Shown: positions 27,201-36,600 of the stretch, in pieces
How the letters are laid out: each line of letters begins with the position of its first letter
How positions within the stretch are numbered: position 1 is the stretch's first letter
Assembly (NCBI GenBank): GCA_015256945.1
Contig: JABZLB010000012.1
Span: 4,490 to 68,489 of the forward strand
Length of the DNA stretch: 64,000 nt
Direction of reading: 5' to 3'
Source: Prevotellaceae bacterium
GTDB lineage: Bacteria; Bacteroidota; Bacteroidia; Bacteroidales; Bacteroidaceae
Program-made: the position numbers and the translations under genes
The notes under the pieces: model-generated
Database searches by the model: none
The model's input: the letters and a program-made list of their open reading frames with translations, nothing else
What the model was told of the DNA's origin: nothing

Positions 27201-28355
27201 GAGAGTCAGACGGTGGCGGCAGGCGGTGAGGCCGACTTCACATTCCGCTATACTCCGCATGCTGCGCTCACAGCCCCTGCGTGCATTGTGTTCAACGTTA
27301 ACGATGATGTGGTGAACACATCCGATACTGTTTCGCTGGCCATCCAGCCCGAAAAGGCACGCGGAACATGGCAGGCTGGCGACAGCCTTACGCTTTCGAG
27401 CACGGGTCGTGCGCCTGCATCGCTGCTGTATGCCAACAGCAAAGCGGTTGTCATATACCCCAAAAATATAATAGGTATGCCTGCCGGCTCTGATATTACG
27501 CGGTTGTATTTCAAGGGCTATACCTCAACCGGCGGCACCGATTACGATGCCCGCGTAAAGGTTTATCTGCAAAATACCGATGACGCACCGTTTGCTGACA
27601 ACGGCGAATACAGCGTAAGCGCACTGAAAGTTGATTCTGTTTTGCACATGACTAAGGTGTACGACGGCACCCTTCGCGTTGTACACGGTAAGGGTTCGGC
27701 CTCAAATGCCGATGTCGTACTCGATTTTGTGCTCGACCGGAAATTCAAATATGACGGACGCAATCTGCGCATGACGGTCATCTATTCAAGCGCCGACGGG
27801 TCGAGTTCCATGGATGTTCATTACGTCTCCGACTCACGATTCGACAAGGCTGTTTACCTTGCGCAGAGCGATATATCGTTAGAAGCTGCTAAAACATGGT
27901 ATCAGCGCACCATGCCTGTGGCTTATTTCGAGGCCGAAAGAGGACAGAAGTTCAGCGGAACGGTGACGGCTGCCGACGGCCATGCCGTTGCAGGGGCTGT
28001 GGTAACACTGGCTTCTGACGACGTGATGTATACGGGAACTACCGGTGCTGACGGCCATTTTGACATTACTGTCATCCAGACCGGGCGCACCTATACGGCC
28101 GAAATATCGGCTCCCGGCTACCTTACCGCCCACAGCCAGCATGCTATTGCCGATGCTCCTGTGACCTGCGACGTGGTGCTTGCTGCCGATCCTGCAACGT
28201 CTGTACGACGGGTTGACGGCGAGGCGGCATCGAAATCGGCAGCGGTTTACGATTTCAGCGGACGGCTTGTAGGTCGTACCGCCGGCGGCCGTATGCCGTC
28301 GGGTCTGGCCCCGGGCATCTATATTGTCAGCGGCCGAAAGGTAATTGTAAAATAG
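24216..28355 (+). CDS. Giant T9SS-secreted surface protein, paralogue of the protein at 7891-11964
   Basis: About 1379 residues from the ATG at 24216 (MNKFYLVLLGFFLSLGNISA signal peptide); a GTG two codons earlier is unlikely. Module order mirrors the 7891-11964 protein: N-terminal jelly-roll (FYDLLVTPRITGTASLYARL), CARDB-like stretches, a module with PSMLVTPKLRAGAGDKLQFS and LPAGRWYVAFEGDHVYLDDI, then two carboxypeptidase-regulatory-like domains (LSGVVTSRQTHRALAGIPVK; FSGTVTAADGHAVAGAVVTL). It ends in a T9SS tail (VYDFSGRLVGRTAGG, PSGLAPGIYIVSGRKVIVK). No catalytic motif; an adhesin or extracellular scaffold is inferred. Its bases are visibly richer in G+C than those of the paralogue, and its translation is much richer in Ala and Gly. 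It is closed by a strong terminator at 28381. Confidence 0.8.
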   Translation: MNKFYLVLLGFFLSLGNISAEVISHYTCNFDTAFGALNGAREYTDPAAAPDGWAHMPDGKDMNGYGKLTYPTYSFETKTTYDGAGALYVNAQNRYNRYEDDYVDFYDLLVTPRITGTASLYARLSSASGSVSFYKIKEAGGKLIRGAKILVARSAKRNEWTQLVIPSLNGERIGIRIDQAYIDNFTADQAEITFKPNLIISGRPAMAEYHDVDDNGNYTLAWKVVLKNNGKIKVNGGEYSLKLLAGTDTLASFPIVHDIAVGASSDTILVTRQVNIAQLGTRSTSFSIVETASGNVYKPQPVVLTPARGILEMKDGRYAIENGSWINFGSSASAASFVLTVSNAGGRPLHFTSLALPAGYTASVMPPFTLAAHASTEVTLTRTATPVGPRRGELKLSGDTTCVLNLTGSSFSGDIWTANFEDNRIPSSFIAGGWDTNYYPQYALIVGNKYALKAPDAPSMLVTPKLRAGAGDKLQFSVASASSATGTEFEGNLKVYISANRHKWTLLDTFSATAADETHRLSKARAGRSGAYYQSIPYTVTLPAGRWYVAFEGDHVYLDDIAGLHAEPLGHDLYLSSAVLPAAGAVNSRADYAVTVQNLGVDEAEGSYRAQLFVDGVAVDSAAAVSLPAGGSASFSFHYTPHAAGSYRAYVQLSGAGFTLSTDTVATTVAAETGERVVQIGKPSTSMWSGTTYAPVYGTRALSQTEIALAPEALPFGAGTRIKAVAFQGTVARTAVQKVHAMIGCSAAKKFSFPYAFSNHTGWTTIYNGPYNFEKTTATAEIMKINMASPFVYDGTSLHLFFDNELVGEGAALNFTKEATGQLCSAIMRDKYATGAFTDADKPSSADAPVVYLTIERNPAVLSGVVTSRQTHRALAGIPVKLTCNDVVYTATTGADGRYSLTVYKLDNAYTLSVSAGGYMPFEVENVRLSADSTLNFSLNAARGFYISRCTLPATATVNTPYTATAHVRNVEHSALSASAYTARLYVNGEAVARAESQTVAAGGEADFTFRYTPHAALTAPACIVFNVNDDVVNTSDTVSLAIQPEKARGTWQAGDSLTLSSTGRAPASLLYANSKAVVIYPKNIIGMPAGSDITRLYFKGYTSTGGTDYDARVKVYLQNTDDAPFADNGEYSVSALKVDSVLHMTKVYDGTLRVVHGKGSASNADVVLDFVLDRKFKYDGRNLRMTVIYSSADGSSSMDVHYVSDSRFDKAVYLAQSDISLEAAKTWYQRTMPVAYFEAERGQKFSGTVTAADGHAVAGAVVTLASDDVMYTGTTGADGHFDITVIQTGRTYTAEISAPGYLTAHSQHAIADAPVTCDVVLAADPATSVRRVDGEAASKSAAVYDFSGRLVGRTAGGRMPSGLAPGIYIVSGRKVIVK

Positions 28356-28380
28356 CCTGCATCCGTTTTCAAACATGTGA

Positions 28381-28424
28381 AGGGGCTTTGCCTGACCTGA
28401 TGGTTTGGCAAAGCCCCTCTTTTG
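28381..28424 (+). terminator. Rho-independent terminator after the T9SS gene
   Basis: AGGGGCTTTGCC (28381-28392) pairs perfectly with GGCAAAGCCCCT (28407-28418) across a 14-base loop, followed by CTTTT. Confidence 0.9.
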
Positions 28425-28599
28425 ATGTAATCCGGAAAACGCCATCGTGCAGCCATCCATGCTGTCCGGCCCCTTTCTGGTTAATATACAGCGGTGTTAT
28501 CGGCCGGCGATACGTTGTTTACGACTGGCCGGAAATATCGGTCTGCCTCTTTCTGTTGGGCGAAAGGGCAAACATTTGCCATGCACAGCCAAGCGAGAG

Positions 28600-28728
28600 A
28601 ACAAGCTCGTTCATGAGCGTAGGAAAGGTTACATTCATGGCCGTTTCGCTTACCACGCCGCAAAACGACATAATGCCCGTTGCCAGAATCTTGCCCGTTA
28701 ACTTCAGGTTGCTGTTGTTGTTATCCAT
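28600..28728 (-). pseudogene. 5' remnant of an MFS (DHA2-type) multidrug exporter gene
   Basis: From the ATG at 28728 the minus strand reads MDNNNSNLKLTGKILATGIM followed by SFCGVVSETAMNVTFPTLMN. The last part is the characteristic first transmembrane segment of EmrB/QacA-like exporters (usual form ...GVL.ETALNVTFPTLM). Homology then stops: after about 43 residues the frame becomes polar, unlike a transporter, and closes near 28519. A full exporter has about 450-500 residues, so nearly all of it has been lost. I found no continuation in another frame. A minus-strand -7 box TAACTTTG (plus-strand CAAAGTTA at 28881-28888) may be the surviving promoter. Confidence 0.55.
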
Positions 28729-29107
28729 GTGTTGTATATTTTATGCGGTATGAAACAGGAAAAACAGGAAGCGTAAAGTATAAATATCAGCCTTGGAGAA
28801 CGCAACAATTCTGTTTTTTGTCGTCCGGTAGCCTGTACCCCTCTGCAGCTTCGCGTGTTTCACTGAAATAAAAAACACGGCAAAGTTACAACAAAATATG
28901 TTATCGTATGGTTAGAAATTTGTTTTCCTTAACGCTTTGTATCCTGTCGGCCTCGCCGGTTTTTCATCTTCGCGGAGGGGGCTTGCCTGTAAGCCTTAGT
29001 ATGGCAGGCGTTGTGATTAACAGCCTTGTTCTCACGCTTTTACATGATTGTGCTGTCCCCTTTCCAGTGTATTCCCCCCGTGTTTTCATGAGTATGTTGA
29101 GTGTGTG
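28729..29107. other. Region without a supported gene
   Basis: Contains the possible old promoter of the MFS remnant (minus strand, 28881-28888). A plus-strand open frame from 28908 runs into the structured repeat at 29108 and has no recognisable product. I see nothing else. Confidence 0.4.
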
Positions 29108-29445
29108 GCGGCCGTCAGCAGCACGGTTGACGGCCGCCGAACGCATGGTATGACGGTCGTGGTATGCGTTGCTGACGGCCGCCGAACGATGACGATTACA
29201 TCGTGTACGTGCCCCCTAAGTTAGGGGATTGGGGGACTGAACCGTCGTAATGTCCAATTAAATAAAGCGTAAACGTAAAGGGAGCGTAATTACATCTTTG
29301 CCTGAAGTATGTAACAGGCAATATCCTGCACGCTTTTCTCGTGCGCAGAATATGCCCTTGTAAGGATGCAGTTAGAGGTTAGAGGAGGGGCGTTCAGACC
29401 CCCAGCCCCCTAACTTAGGGGGCTTGAGCACACCGAACAGGGGGC
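29108..29445. repeat. 338-bp structured dispersed repeat, copy A
   Basis: Nearly identical to 43830-44168 in the same orientation. It has two parts. The first (29108-29183) folds as a long GC-rich hairpin, with outer arms GGCCGTCAGCA and TGCTGACGGCC and inner arms ACGCAT and ATGCGT. The second is a 213-bp block (29211-29423) with 32-bp inverted repeats at its ends, 29211-29242 and 29392-29423, beginning GCCCCCTAAGTTAGGGG, with three mismatches between the arms. Each arm is itself partly palindromic (CCCCTAA-G-TTAGGGG). It carries no transposase or credible gene. Its right end overlaps the 3' end of the hybrid sensor gene and supplies that gene's stop codon. It could be a miniature inverted-repeat element or a mobile terminator-like unit. 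Confidence 0.85.
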
Positions 29446-32400
29446 ACGTCAGAAGACTTTTTATACCTGCTTGGCGACACACCGTAGTATTTTTTGAAGG
29501 CCGTGCTGAAGTAAGCCGCATCGGTGAAGCCCGTTTTGATGGCCACTTCCTGTACCTGATGCCCCTCGAGAAGCAGGCGGGCCGCCGCTTTCATGCGTAC
29601 AATGGTGATGAGTTCGCCGGGCGACTGGCCGGTCAGTGCCTTTAGTTTTTCGTACAGTATGGTTCTGCTCATGGCTATTTCGCGACATAGCATGTTGACG
29701 TTGAAATCGGCTTTTTCCATGTTGTCGCTGATAAATGTCATGCAATGGTTCAGGAATTGGCGGTCAATATCGTTCAGTATGGCGCTACTTCCGGTATGGC
29801 CGGCTTCAGCAACCGCATTGTCGTTATGCCCTTTCAACTGGTATTTCGCCATGATATTGTTGCGCAGCTGCTCCCTGCTGCTCATCATGTTGTGTACCTT
29901 TGCCAGCAGAATTTCGGTATCGAAAGGCTTGGGAATATAGTCGTCGGCCCCGCAATCGAAGCCCTTTATCATGCTTTCGCGCCCCGCCTTGGCCGTTAAC
30001 AGAATGACGGGTATGTGCGACGTGGCTACCGATTGTTTGATTTTGCGGCACAGCATATCACCTTGTATGCCCGGCATCATGACGTCGCTGATGATAAAAT
30101 CAACCATCTGGTGTTCTAAATAACTGAGAGCCTGACGGCCGTCGGCAACGTCAACCACATGATAGCAGGCCTCAAAGATGTGACGAAGATAATAGCGAAG
30201 GTCGTCGTTATCTTCAACAATCATCAGTCGTTTTGCCTCTGTCTGCGGCAGGGCAGAGGCCTGTGACGGCAGCGTATTGCAACAGTTGACGGGAGGCTGA
30301 GGCGCAGGGGTGGTGTCGGCACTGCTGTTTTCTGGTGCCACCAGCCCTTTACGATGCAGCCTTAGCGGCAGCCACCAGCAGTGTTGCCGTTTATTTGCAA
30401 ATGTTACATAGAACGTGGTGCCCTTGCCTTGCCGACTTTGAAAGGTGATGTCGCCGCCGTTGTTGCGCATGATGTTGCGCGCAAAGGCCAGCCCTATACC
30501 GTTGCCGCTGTGGTTGCTGTCGACGGCATTGGCGGCACGATAGAACAGTGTGAACAGCTTTTTCTGCGATTCGGGCGGAATGCCGATGCCCGTATCGCGT
30601 ACGGCAATAACCGTATTGTGGCGGCCTTTGATAAGCTTAATGATGATTTTTCCACCATAACGGTTGTATTTTACCGCGTTCGATACGATGTTATACAGTA
30701 CGTGATCGGTTTGTTTACGGTTTATCCATACCAGGCATTGTTCCCTTGGGAGGACGAGGCGCAGGTGCAGGGCCTTTTCGTTAAGCAGGCAGGCGCAGGC
30801 CGTTGTAAGCTCTTTGAGAACGATGTTCAGGTTGCAGGGGCTGTCGGTGCCGGTGCCGTCGCTGTACGTCTGCATGTCCATTTTCTGGAAATTCAGCAGG
30901 TCGGTGGTAAACTGATGGAGCTTTTGTGCACTACTTAACGCCAGTTCCAGCAAACGCTTGTCGGGCTGGGGCAGCGTGTTGCTGCGGTTAAGGTCGCGCA
31001 AGGGGTTGATAATAAGCGTTACAGGCGTACGTATATCGTGGGCGGTATTGACGAAAAACTGCAGCTTGTTCCTGAAATTGCGGCGTTCGAGACGCGCTGT
31101 ATAGTTGCGCCACGCGCTGTAAAAGGCCAGCGATGCCAGCAGCAGGTAAGCGGCCCAGGCCCATATACTGTTCCACCATGGGCGTGAAATGTGTATGGAA
31201 AGTGTTGTTTCGCCGATAAGCTTACCCGTGTTACGGCTTATGCTGCGCACGTGGAAGGTATAGTTTCCCGGCGGCAGGTTGGTATAACGGGCGCTGTTTG
31301 CCCGTGAGGGTACGGCCCAGGCGTGGTCGAAATCTTCCATCAGGTAGGTATAAATTATATCATTCTGATACTGGAAAGAGATGGAAGAGAACGAGATGGT
31401 AAACGTATTTTCGTCGTGTTTTAAGTGTATATCCCTGTTTGTAAGCAGCATTTTGTTGATGGAAATGTCGCGCAGGCGGTAGTCTTTACCCGACGGATGC
31501 GACACACTGAAACCTGAAATGTGGAGGGGTGCCGTATAATGATAATTGCCAAAAGCCAGCGGATTGAACGATACCACACCATTGTCGCTGCCAAAGAAGA
31601 ACCTTCCGCCGGCCGCTTTATAAAATGCAGCGGGTTTGTAATTGGCTACTTGTTCGTTCAGTGTGCTCAGCGACGAGAATACAGTACCTCCATGTCGCGA
31701 CTGCTGCATGTAGGCAAGGCCGTGGTCGGTGCTTGTCCACACGCGGCCTTTACGGTCAGTGGCCACACTGTATACATAGTTTGAGGGCAGCCCGCTGGCC
31801 GTGGTATACACCTTTGCACGGCCTGTTGCCGGGTTAAAAAGCACCAGCCCGCCGCCGTCTGTGGCCAGCCACAGGTGGTCTTTATCCTGTGTAGCGATAA
31901 AGTTGATGTAGCTGTTGCTCTTTATTCCGTAGCGTTTGGGATAGTCGAAATGCTTGTGAAGCCCCGTGCCGTCGCTGTTGACGGTATAAAATCCGTTGGC
32001 CGTGGCAATGGCCAGGCGGTTGTTTCCGATGCCGGTAATGTGGTGAATATAGTCGATTGCAAAGCTACGGCAGCTCCCTTGCGGCGTAATGCACATGAGA
32101 GTACCCTTTAATCCTCCCGTCCAGAGGTTGTTCTGGCGGTCGATGTATATCGAATAGATATGGTTTGTAGTGAGCGGAGAGTTGGTCGTAGTGAGCTTTT
32201 TCACAATGCGTCCCGATGTGTCGAGCTGCCATAACCCCTCTCCATAGCTGCCCGTCCAGACGTTATCGCCCGTGCCCTGGCACAGCGTGAGGAAAACCTT
32301 ACCCCTGTAAAGGTGGCGCCATACGCCGCCGGGCGAGCAGATGCTGAGGCCGTCGTCGGTGGCATACCAGAGGTTTTGACGGCGGTCGACGAGCACGGCG

Positions 32401-33452
32401 TTGACATGATTGTTAATAATGGTCTGCGCATTACCCGATTCGTGCTGGTCGATACGGTAATTTGATTTCAGCAAGTTGCATATCATGATGCCCTCAGTAT
32501 AGGTGCCTACCCATATGTTTCCGTTGCCGTCGGTTACCAAATCGTACACATCGTTCGACTTTAAGCGTGCGCTTACCGGGCCGTTAGTGGATAACAGTTT
32601 CCACATGGCGCTGCCGTTGCGCGATGCAGCAAACACACCTTCGCCGTCGATGCCGAGCAATAGCGTGGCGTTATCGTAGGGAATGATGCAACGATAGGTT
32701 TTATCAGAGATGGGAGCATGCTGAGGAGAGGCAACCATACGGTCCTGACGAAGGTTGTATAACAGCACGCCCCCATGCCGTGTACCCGCCCAGAGCAGGC
32801 CCGTAAGGTTGTCGACGAAGAGCGTTTGTATGCTCGTGCCTTTAAAAATATAACGAATTTCGGGATACTTTGTTCTTGAAATCCGGCATATTCCTGAATC
32901 GGTAGCTACATAGATATAAGCATATTTTACGACAATATCTGATGCCTTGCCGCGATAAATCAGGCGTACGTCGTGCCACATGGCATCAATTTCGTACACT
33001 CCCTCCGACGTGCAGGCAAAGGCCTGACGGCCGTGCAGGGTAAGTGCATAAAGGTAAACGGGACGGCGCAGTGCAATACCGAGGTCGAGCTGAAGCTTGA
33101 AACGGTTGGCAAAAACATCGAAAACAAACACCTTTCCCGTATTGGTGTAGGCTGTAATGCCACGGCTTATATCCTTGCAAAGCCTTATCTTATGCCCCAT
33201 TTCGTCTTCAACTACCTCGCTGTTAAACAAGCGATAGTTGTGCAAACGGGTGCCGTCGTAACAGTCGACGCCCGATTTTGTAGCTGCCCACAGGCGGCCA
33301 AGGTTGTCTTTGCACAGCGAAAACACACGGTCACTGCTAAGTCCGCGTCGGGCAGATATGGGCTGACAGTGAAACATTTCACCTTTTATGGCAGGCAGAA
33401 CCCTGCATGAAATGCCAATGAAAAGCAGGGCAAGCAGGAAACGATGTTTCAT
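29415..33452 (-). CDS. Hybrid two-component system sensor/regulator (HTCS) of polysaccharide locus 1
   Basis: About 1345 residues from the ATG at 33452 (MKHRFLLALLFIGISCRVLPA signal peptide). The periplasmic part is a two-bladed-propeller sensor of Reg_prop repeats (GLSSDRVFSLCKDNLGRLWA; NNHVNAVLVDRRQNLWYATD; LPSNYVYSVATDRKGRVWTS) and a Y_Y_Y domain (NLPPGNYTFHVRSI). One transmembrane helix (WAWAAYLLLASLAFYSAW) follows, then a HisKA domain (NTAHDIRTP, His about 805), an ATPase domain (NAVKYN, DTGIGIPPE, GNGIGLAFARNI), a receiver domain (IISDVMMPG, Asp about 1123) and an AraC-type DNA-binding domain (MSRTILYEKLKALTGQSPGE). Such proteins sense glycan fragments and activate adjacent susC/susD genes. 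It is divergent from SusC at 33667. The last ten or so codons and the stop come from repeat copy A. Confidence 0.93.
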   Translation of the reverse strand: MKHRFLLALLFIGISCRVLPAIKGEMFHCQPISARRGLSSDRVFSLCKDNLGRLWAATKSGVDCYDGTRLHNYRLFNSEVVEDEMGHKIRLCKDISRGITAYTNTGKVFVFDVFANRFKLQLDLGIALRRPVYLYALTLHGRQAFACTSEGVYEIDAMWHDVRLIYRGKASDIVVKYAYIYVATDSGICRISRTKYPEIRYIFKGTSIQTLFVDNLTGLLWAGTRHGGVLLYNLRQDRMVASPQHAPISDKTYRCIIPYDNATLLLGIDGEGVFAASRNGSAMWKLLSTNGPVSARLKSNDVYDLVTDGNGNIWVGTYTEGIMICNLLKSNYRIDQHESGNAQTIINNHVNAVLVDRRQNLWYATDDGLSICSPGGVWRHLYRGKVFLTLCQGTGDNVWTGSYGEGLWQLDTSGRIVKKLTTTNSPLTTNHIYSIYIDRQNNLWTGGLKGTLMCITPQGSCRSFAIDYIHHITGIGNNRLAIATANGFYTVNSDGTGLHKHFDYPKRYGIKSNSYINFIATQDKDHLWLATDGGGLVLFNPATGRAKVYTTASGLPSNYVYSVATDRKGRVWTSTDHGLAYMQQSRHGGTVFSSLSTLNEQVANYKPAAFYKAAGGRFFFGSDNGVVSFNPLAFGNYHYTAPLHISGFSVSHPSGKDYRLRDISINKMLLTNRDIHLKHDENTFTISFSSISFQYQNDIIYTYLMEDFDHAWAVPSRANSARYTNLPPGNYTFHVRSISRNTGKLIGETTLSIHISRPWWNSIWAWAAYLLLASLAFYSAWRNYTARLERRNFRNKLQFFVNTAHDIRTPVTLIINPLRDLNRSNTLPQPDKRLLELALSSAQKLHQFTTDLLNFQKMDMQTYSDGTGTDSPCNLNIVLKELTTACACLLNEKALHLRLVLPREQCLVWINRKQTDHVLYNIVSNAVKYNRYGGKIIIKLIKGRHNTVIAVRDTGIGIPPESQKKLFTLFYRAANAVDSNHSGNGIGLAFARNIMRNNGGDITFQSRQGKGTTFYVTFANKRQHCWWLPLRLHRKGLVAPENSSADTTPAPQPPVNCCNTLPSQASALPQTEAKRLMIVEDNDDLRYYLRHIFEACYHVVDVADGRQALSYLEHQMVDFIISDVMMPGIQGDMLCRKIKQSVATSHIPVILLTAKAGRESMIKGFDCGADDYIPKPFDTEILLAKVHNMMSSREQLRNNIMAKYQLKGHNDNAVAEAGHTGSSAILNDIDRQFLNHCMTFISDNMEKADFNVNMLCREIAMSRTILYEKLKALTGQSPGELITIVRMKAAARLLLEGHQVQEVAIKTGFTDAAYFSTAFKKYYGVSPSRYKKSSDVPPVRCAQAP

Positions 33453-33473
33453 ATTGTTTTCAGGTGGTTGATG

Positions 33474-33481
33474 CAAAAGTA
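33474..33481 (-). promoter_or_regulatory. Possible -7 box of the HTCS gene
   Basis: Minus strand reads TACTTTTGCA (plus-strand CAAAAGTA at 33474-33481), a match to TAnnTTTG, 22 bases upstream of the start at 33452. No clear -33 box is seen. Confidence 0.45.
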
Positions 33482-33571
33482 CATTATTTTCTTAACAGAT
33501 ATTATATATATAAGGAATATTTTATGTATGTTTACGACAGAAATTAAAGGTTTTCCGACAAAAAACCAATG

Positions 33572-33600
33572 TTTGCAAGGACTGTTAAGTCTTAATTTTG
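33572..33600 (+). promoter_or_regulatory. Possible promoter of the locus 1 SusC operon
   Basis: TTTG (33572-33575) and TAATTTTG (33593-33600) match the Bacteroidota boxes, but the spacer is 17 bases, shorter than the usual 19-21. A weak basal promoter would fit a gene that needs HTCS activation. It lies 67 bases upstream of the SusC start. Confidence 0.5.
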
Positions 33601-33666
33601 TTGAAAATTCAGAAGAGAGTAAACCTAAATACGATACTGAAAACAATTTAAATATAAACAAAACGT

Positions 33667-36600
33667 ATGAAGAAACAAATCTATTATTTCCTTATGCTAT
33701 TGGCCTTCTTTACTGTAACAGGAGGTAGCGCGCACGCGCAAACAGCGGCCCGGCTGCTGAAAGGCCGTGTTGTTGACACCAGTAACGACCCCATTATAGG
33801 GGCCAGCGTGATGGTGAAAAACGCGAAAGAGGGAACCGTTACCAACATGGAGGGTAAGTTTTCATTGAATGTTGCCCCTTCGGCAACGCTTGTGGTAAGC
33901 TATATTGGCTTTGTAACGCAGGAGGTAAAAGCCGATACACAGAAAGGCGAAATGACCATTACGCTGAAAGAAGACACCAAAAGGCTGGGCGAAGTAGTGG
34001 TTACTGCCCTCGGCATTAAGCGCGACCGCAAGGCCCTTGGCTACTCTCTGGGAGAGGTTAGCGGCAAGGAACTGCAGAAGGCTAAGGAACCAAACGTCAT
34101 CAATTCGCTCGCAGGGAAGGTGGCAGGACTTACTGTAAGCCAGACCGCTACGGGGCCATCGGGATCGACGCGCGTCATTCTTCGCGGCAGTACTGAGCTT
34201 ACAGGCAACAACCAGCCGCTGTATGTGATAGACGGTGTGCCCATGGACAACACCAATTTTGACAGCTCTGACCAGTGGGGTGGCTACGATTTGGGCGACG
34301 GAATATCGAGTATTAATCCCGACGATATTGAAAACATATCGGTACTTAAAGGCCCTGCCGCATCGGCATTATACGGTAGCCGCGCATCGCATGGCGTTAT
34401 TTTGATTACCACTAAGAAAGCCGACGCAAAGAAAGACTTCTCAGTAGAGCTGAACAGTACGACCACAATTGAGAAACAACTCACCAAATGGGACGACGTT
34501 CAATATGAGTTCGGGCAGGGGGCTGACGGCAAAATATCGCTCACTGACGACCGTTTCTCATCGAACAGAAACTGGGGACCGAGAATCGATCCGGGCCTGA
34601 TGATGACCTATTTCGACGGAGTGGCACGCCCTTATGTAATTATCAAGGACAATATTGACGGCTTTTTCCGTACGGGCGTCAACACAACCAACTCGCTTAT
34701 TGTGAATAAAAAGGCAGGGAAAACAGGCGTTCGTATTACCTATACCGACATGCGCGACAAGGATTTAATACCGAAAACGCACATGGCGCGCAACACATTG
34801 AACCTGCGTACCAACACAACGATTACAAAATTCCTGGATTTAGACTTCAAGGTTACGTACACGCACGAGGGCGTTAAGAACCGTCCGGCGGTGGCCGACC
34901 ATCGTGCAAACATCGCGAAAAACCTCATGACGCTGTCGACTACTTTCGATCAGGCATGGCTAAAAGAGCATTATGAGGACGAAAATGGCGAATATTATAA
35001 CTGGAACGACGGCGATGTGTATAATATAAACCCCTACTGGGTGCTGCACAAAATGACGAACAGGTCGTGGAAAGACAATTACAAGGGTTCGGCTGTCATA
35101 CGTTACCGACCGCTGAAACAGCTTACCTTGCAGGCAACGGCCGGCACCGACATCAATTATTTTACATTTGAAGAGTTTGCCTATCCTACGTCGCCGGGTC
35201 GCGAACGCGGTATGCTTTCGACAAAAGACTACAAGAACCGCATGTACACGGCTGAATTACTGGCTATTTATAAAGGTAAATTTAAGAAGTGGGACTACGG
35301 TGCAACACTTGGCGGAAGCCTGTATAAAACCGACAATAAAACCCAGGTTGTGACGGCTCAAAACATGATTATGCGCGACGCTAAGACGTTACAGAGCTTC
35401 ACGGAGAAAACAATCAGGGAAGAAATATACCGCCGGCAGATTAACTCGGTGTATGGAAGCATGAACTTTGCTTACGATAATTTCGCTTTTCTGGACATGA
35501 CTTTGCGCGGCGACTGCTCGTCAACGCTGCCCGTTAACAACAATGTTTACTGGTATCCGTCGGTATCAGGCAGCTTGTTGTTTTCAGAATTGCTGCATGT
35601 TGACAAAAATATCCTGCCCTATGGCAAGGTGCGTGCTTCGTGGGCAAAGGTGGGAAACGACACCAGTCCTTATATGCTGAGGCCCACTTATGAGATGGCT
35701 CTCAACAGCTTTGGCCAATATCCCATGGCTGCTATTTCCAGTGACGTGATACCAAACAAGAATCTTAAGCCTACGATGACAAACTCTATTGAGCTGGGAT
35801 TTGAGCTGAAATTTCTGAAGAACAGGCTGGGATTAGACTTTACTTACTATAACCAGAACAGTAAAGATCAGATTCTTCGCATGAACACATCGTATGCTTC
35901 GGGATACCGTTACCAGCTTATCAATGCCGGAGACATTGAAAATCGCGGTATAGAAGTGGTGTTAAACACTCGCCCCATCGAAATGAAAGACTTTAGCTGG
36001 GACCTGAATGTGAACTTCGCCAAGAACTCAAACAAGGTGAAAGAGCTTGCAAACGGAGTGGATGAATTTGAGTTAGCTTCGGCCAGATGGCTGGGCGTGA
36101 AGGTGGTTGCCAAGGTAGGCGAGAACTATGGATGTATTATGGGCAAGGACTTTTTGCGCAACGATAACGGAGATATTATCATCGACGGCAAGACCGGACT
36201 GCCTAAAATGACCCACGATTTGAAAGTATTGGGCAACGCTACCTGGGACTGGACAGGTGGATTAACCACAAATGTAAGATACAAAAACTTCTCAATGGGA
36301 GCCATTTTCGACGTAAAGGTGGGAGCTGACCTCTATTCTATGTCGGCCCGCTCGGCGTATAGTACGGGAAAACACAAAGAAACGCTCGAAGGTCGTGACG
36401 CATGGTATGAGTCGGAAGAGAAGCGATTGGCAGCCGGTGTGACGTCAAAGGACTGGCATCCTACCGGTGGATATGTGGCAAAAGGCGTGATTGAACAGCC
36501 CGACGGCACGTTTAAGCCCAATGATATTTTTGTAAGTCCGCAGGAATACTGGACGTATGTAACCACGCAGACGGCGCGCCCGTTTATCTACGACAACACA

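Noticed and set aside
28908..29153. Plus-strand 81-codon frame between the MFS remnant and the repeat
   Set aside because: No recognisable product and it ends inside the structured repeat; composition unlike the neighbouring genes.
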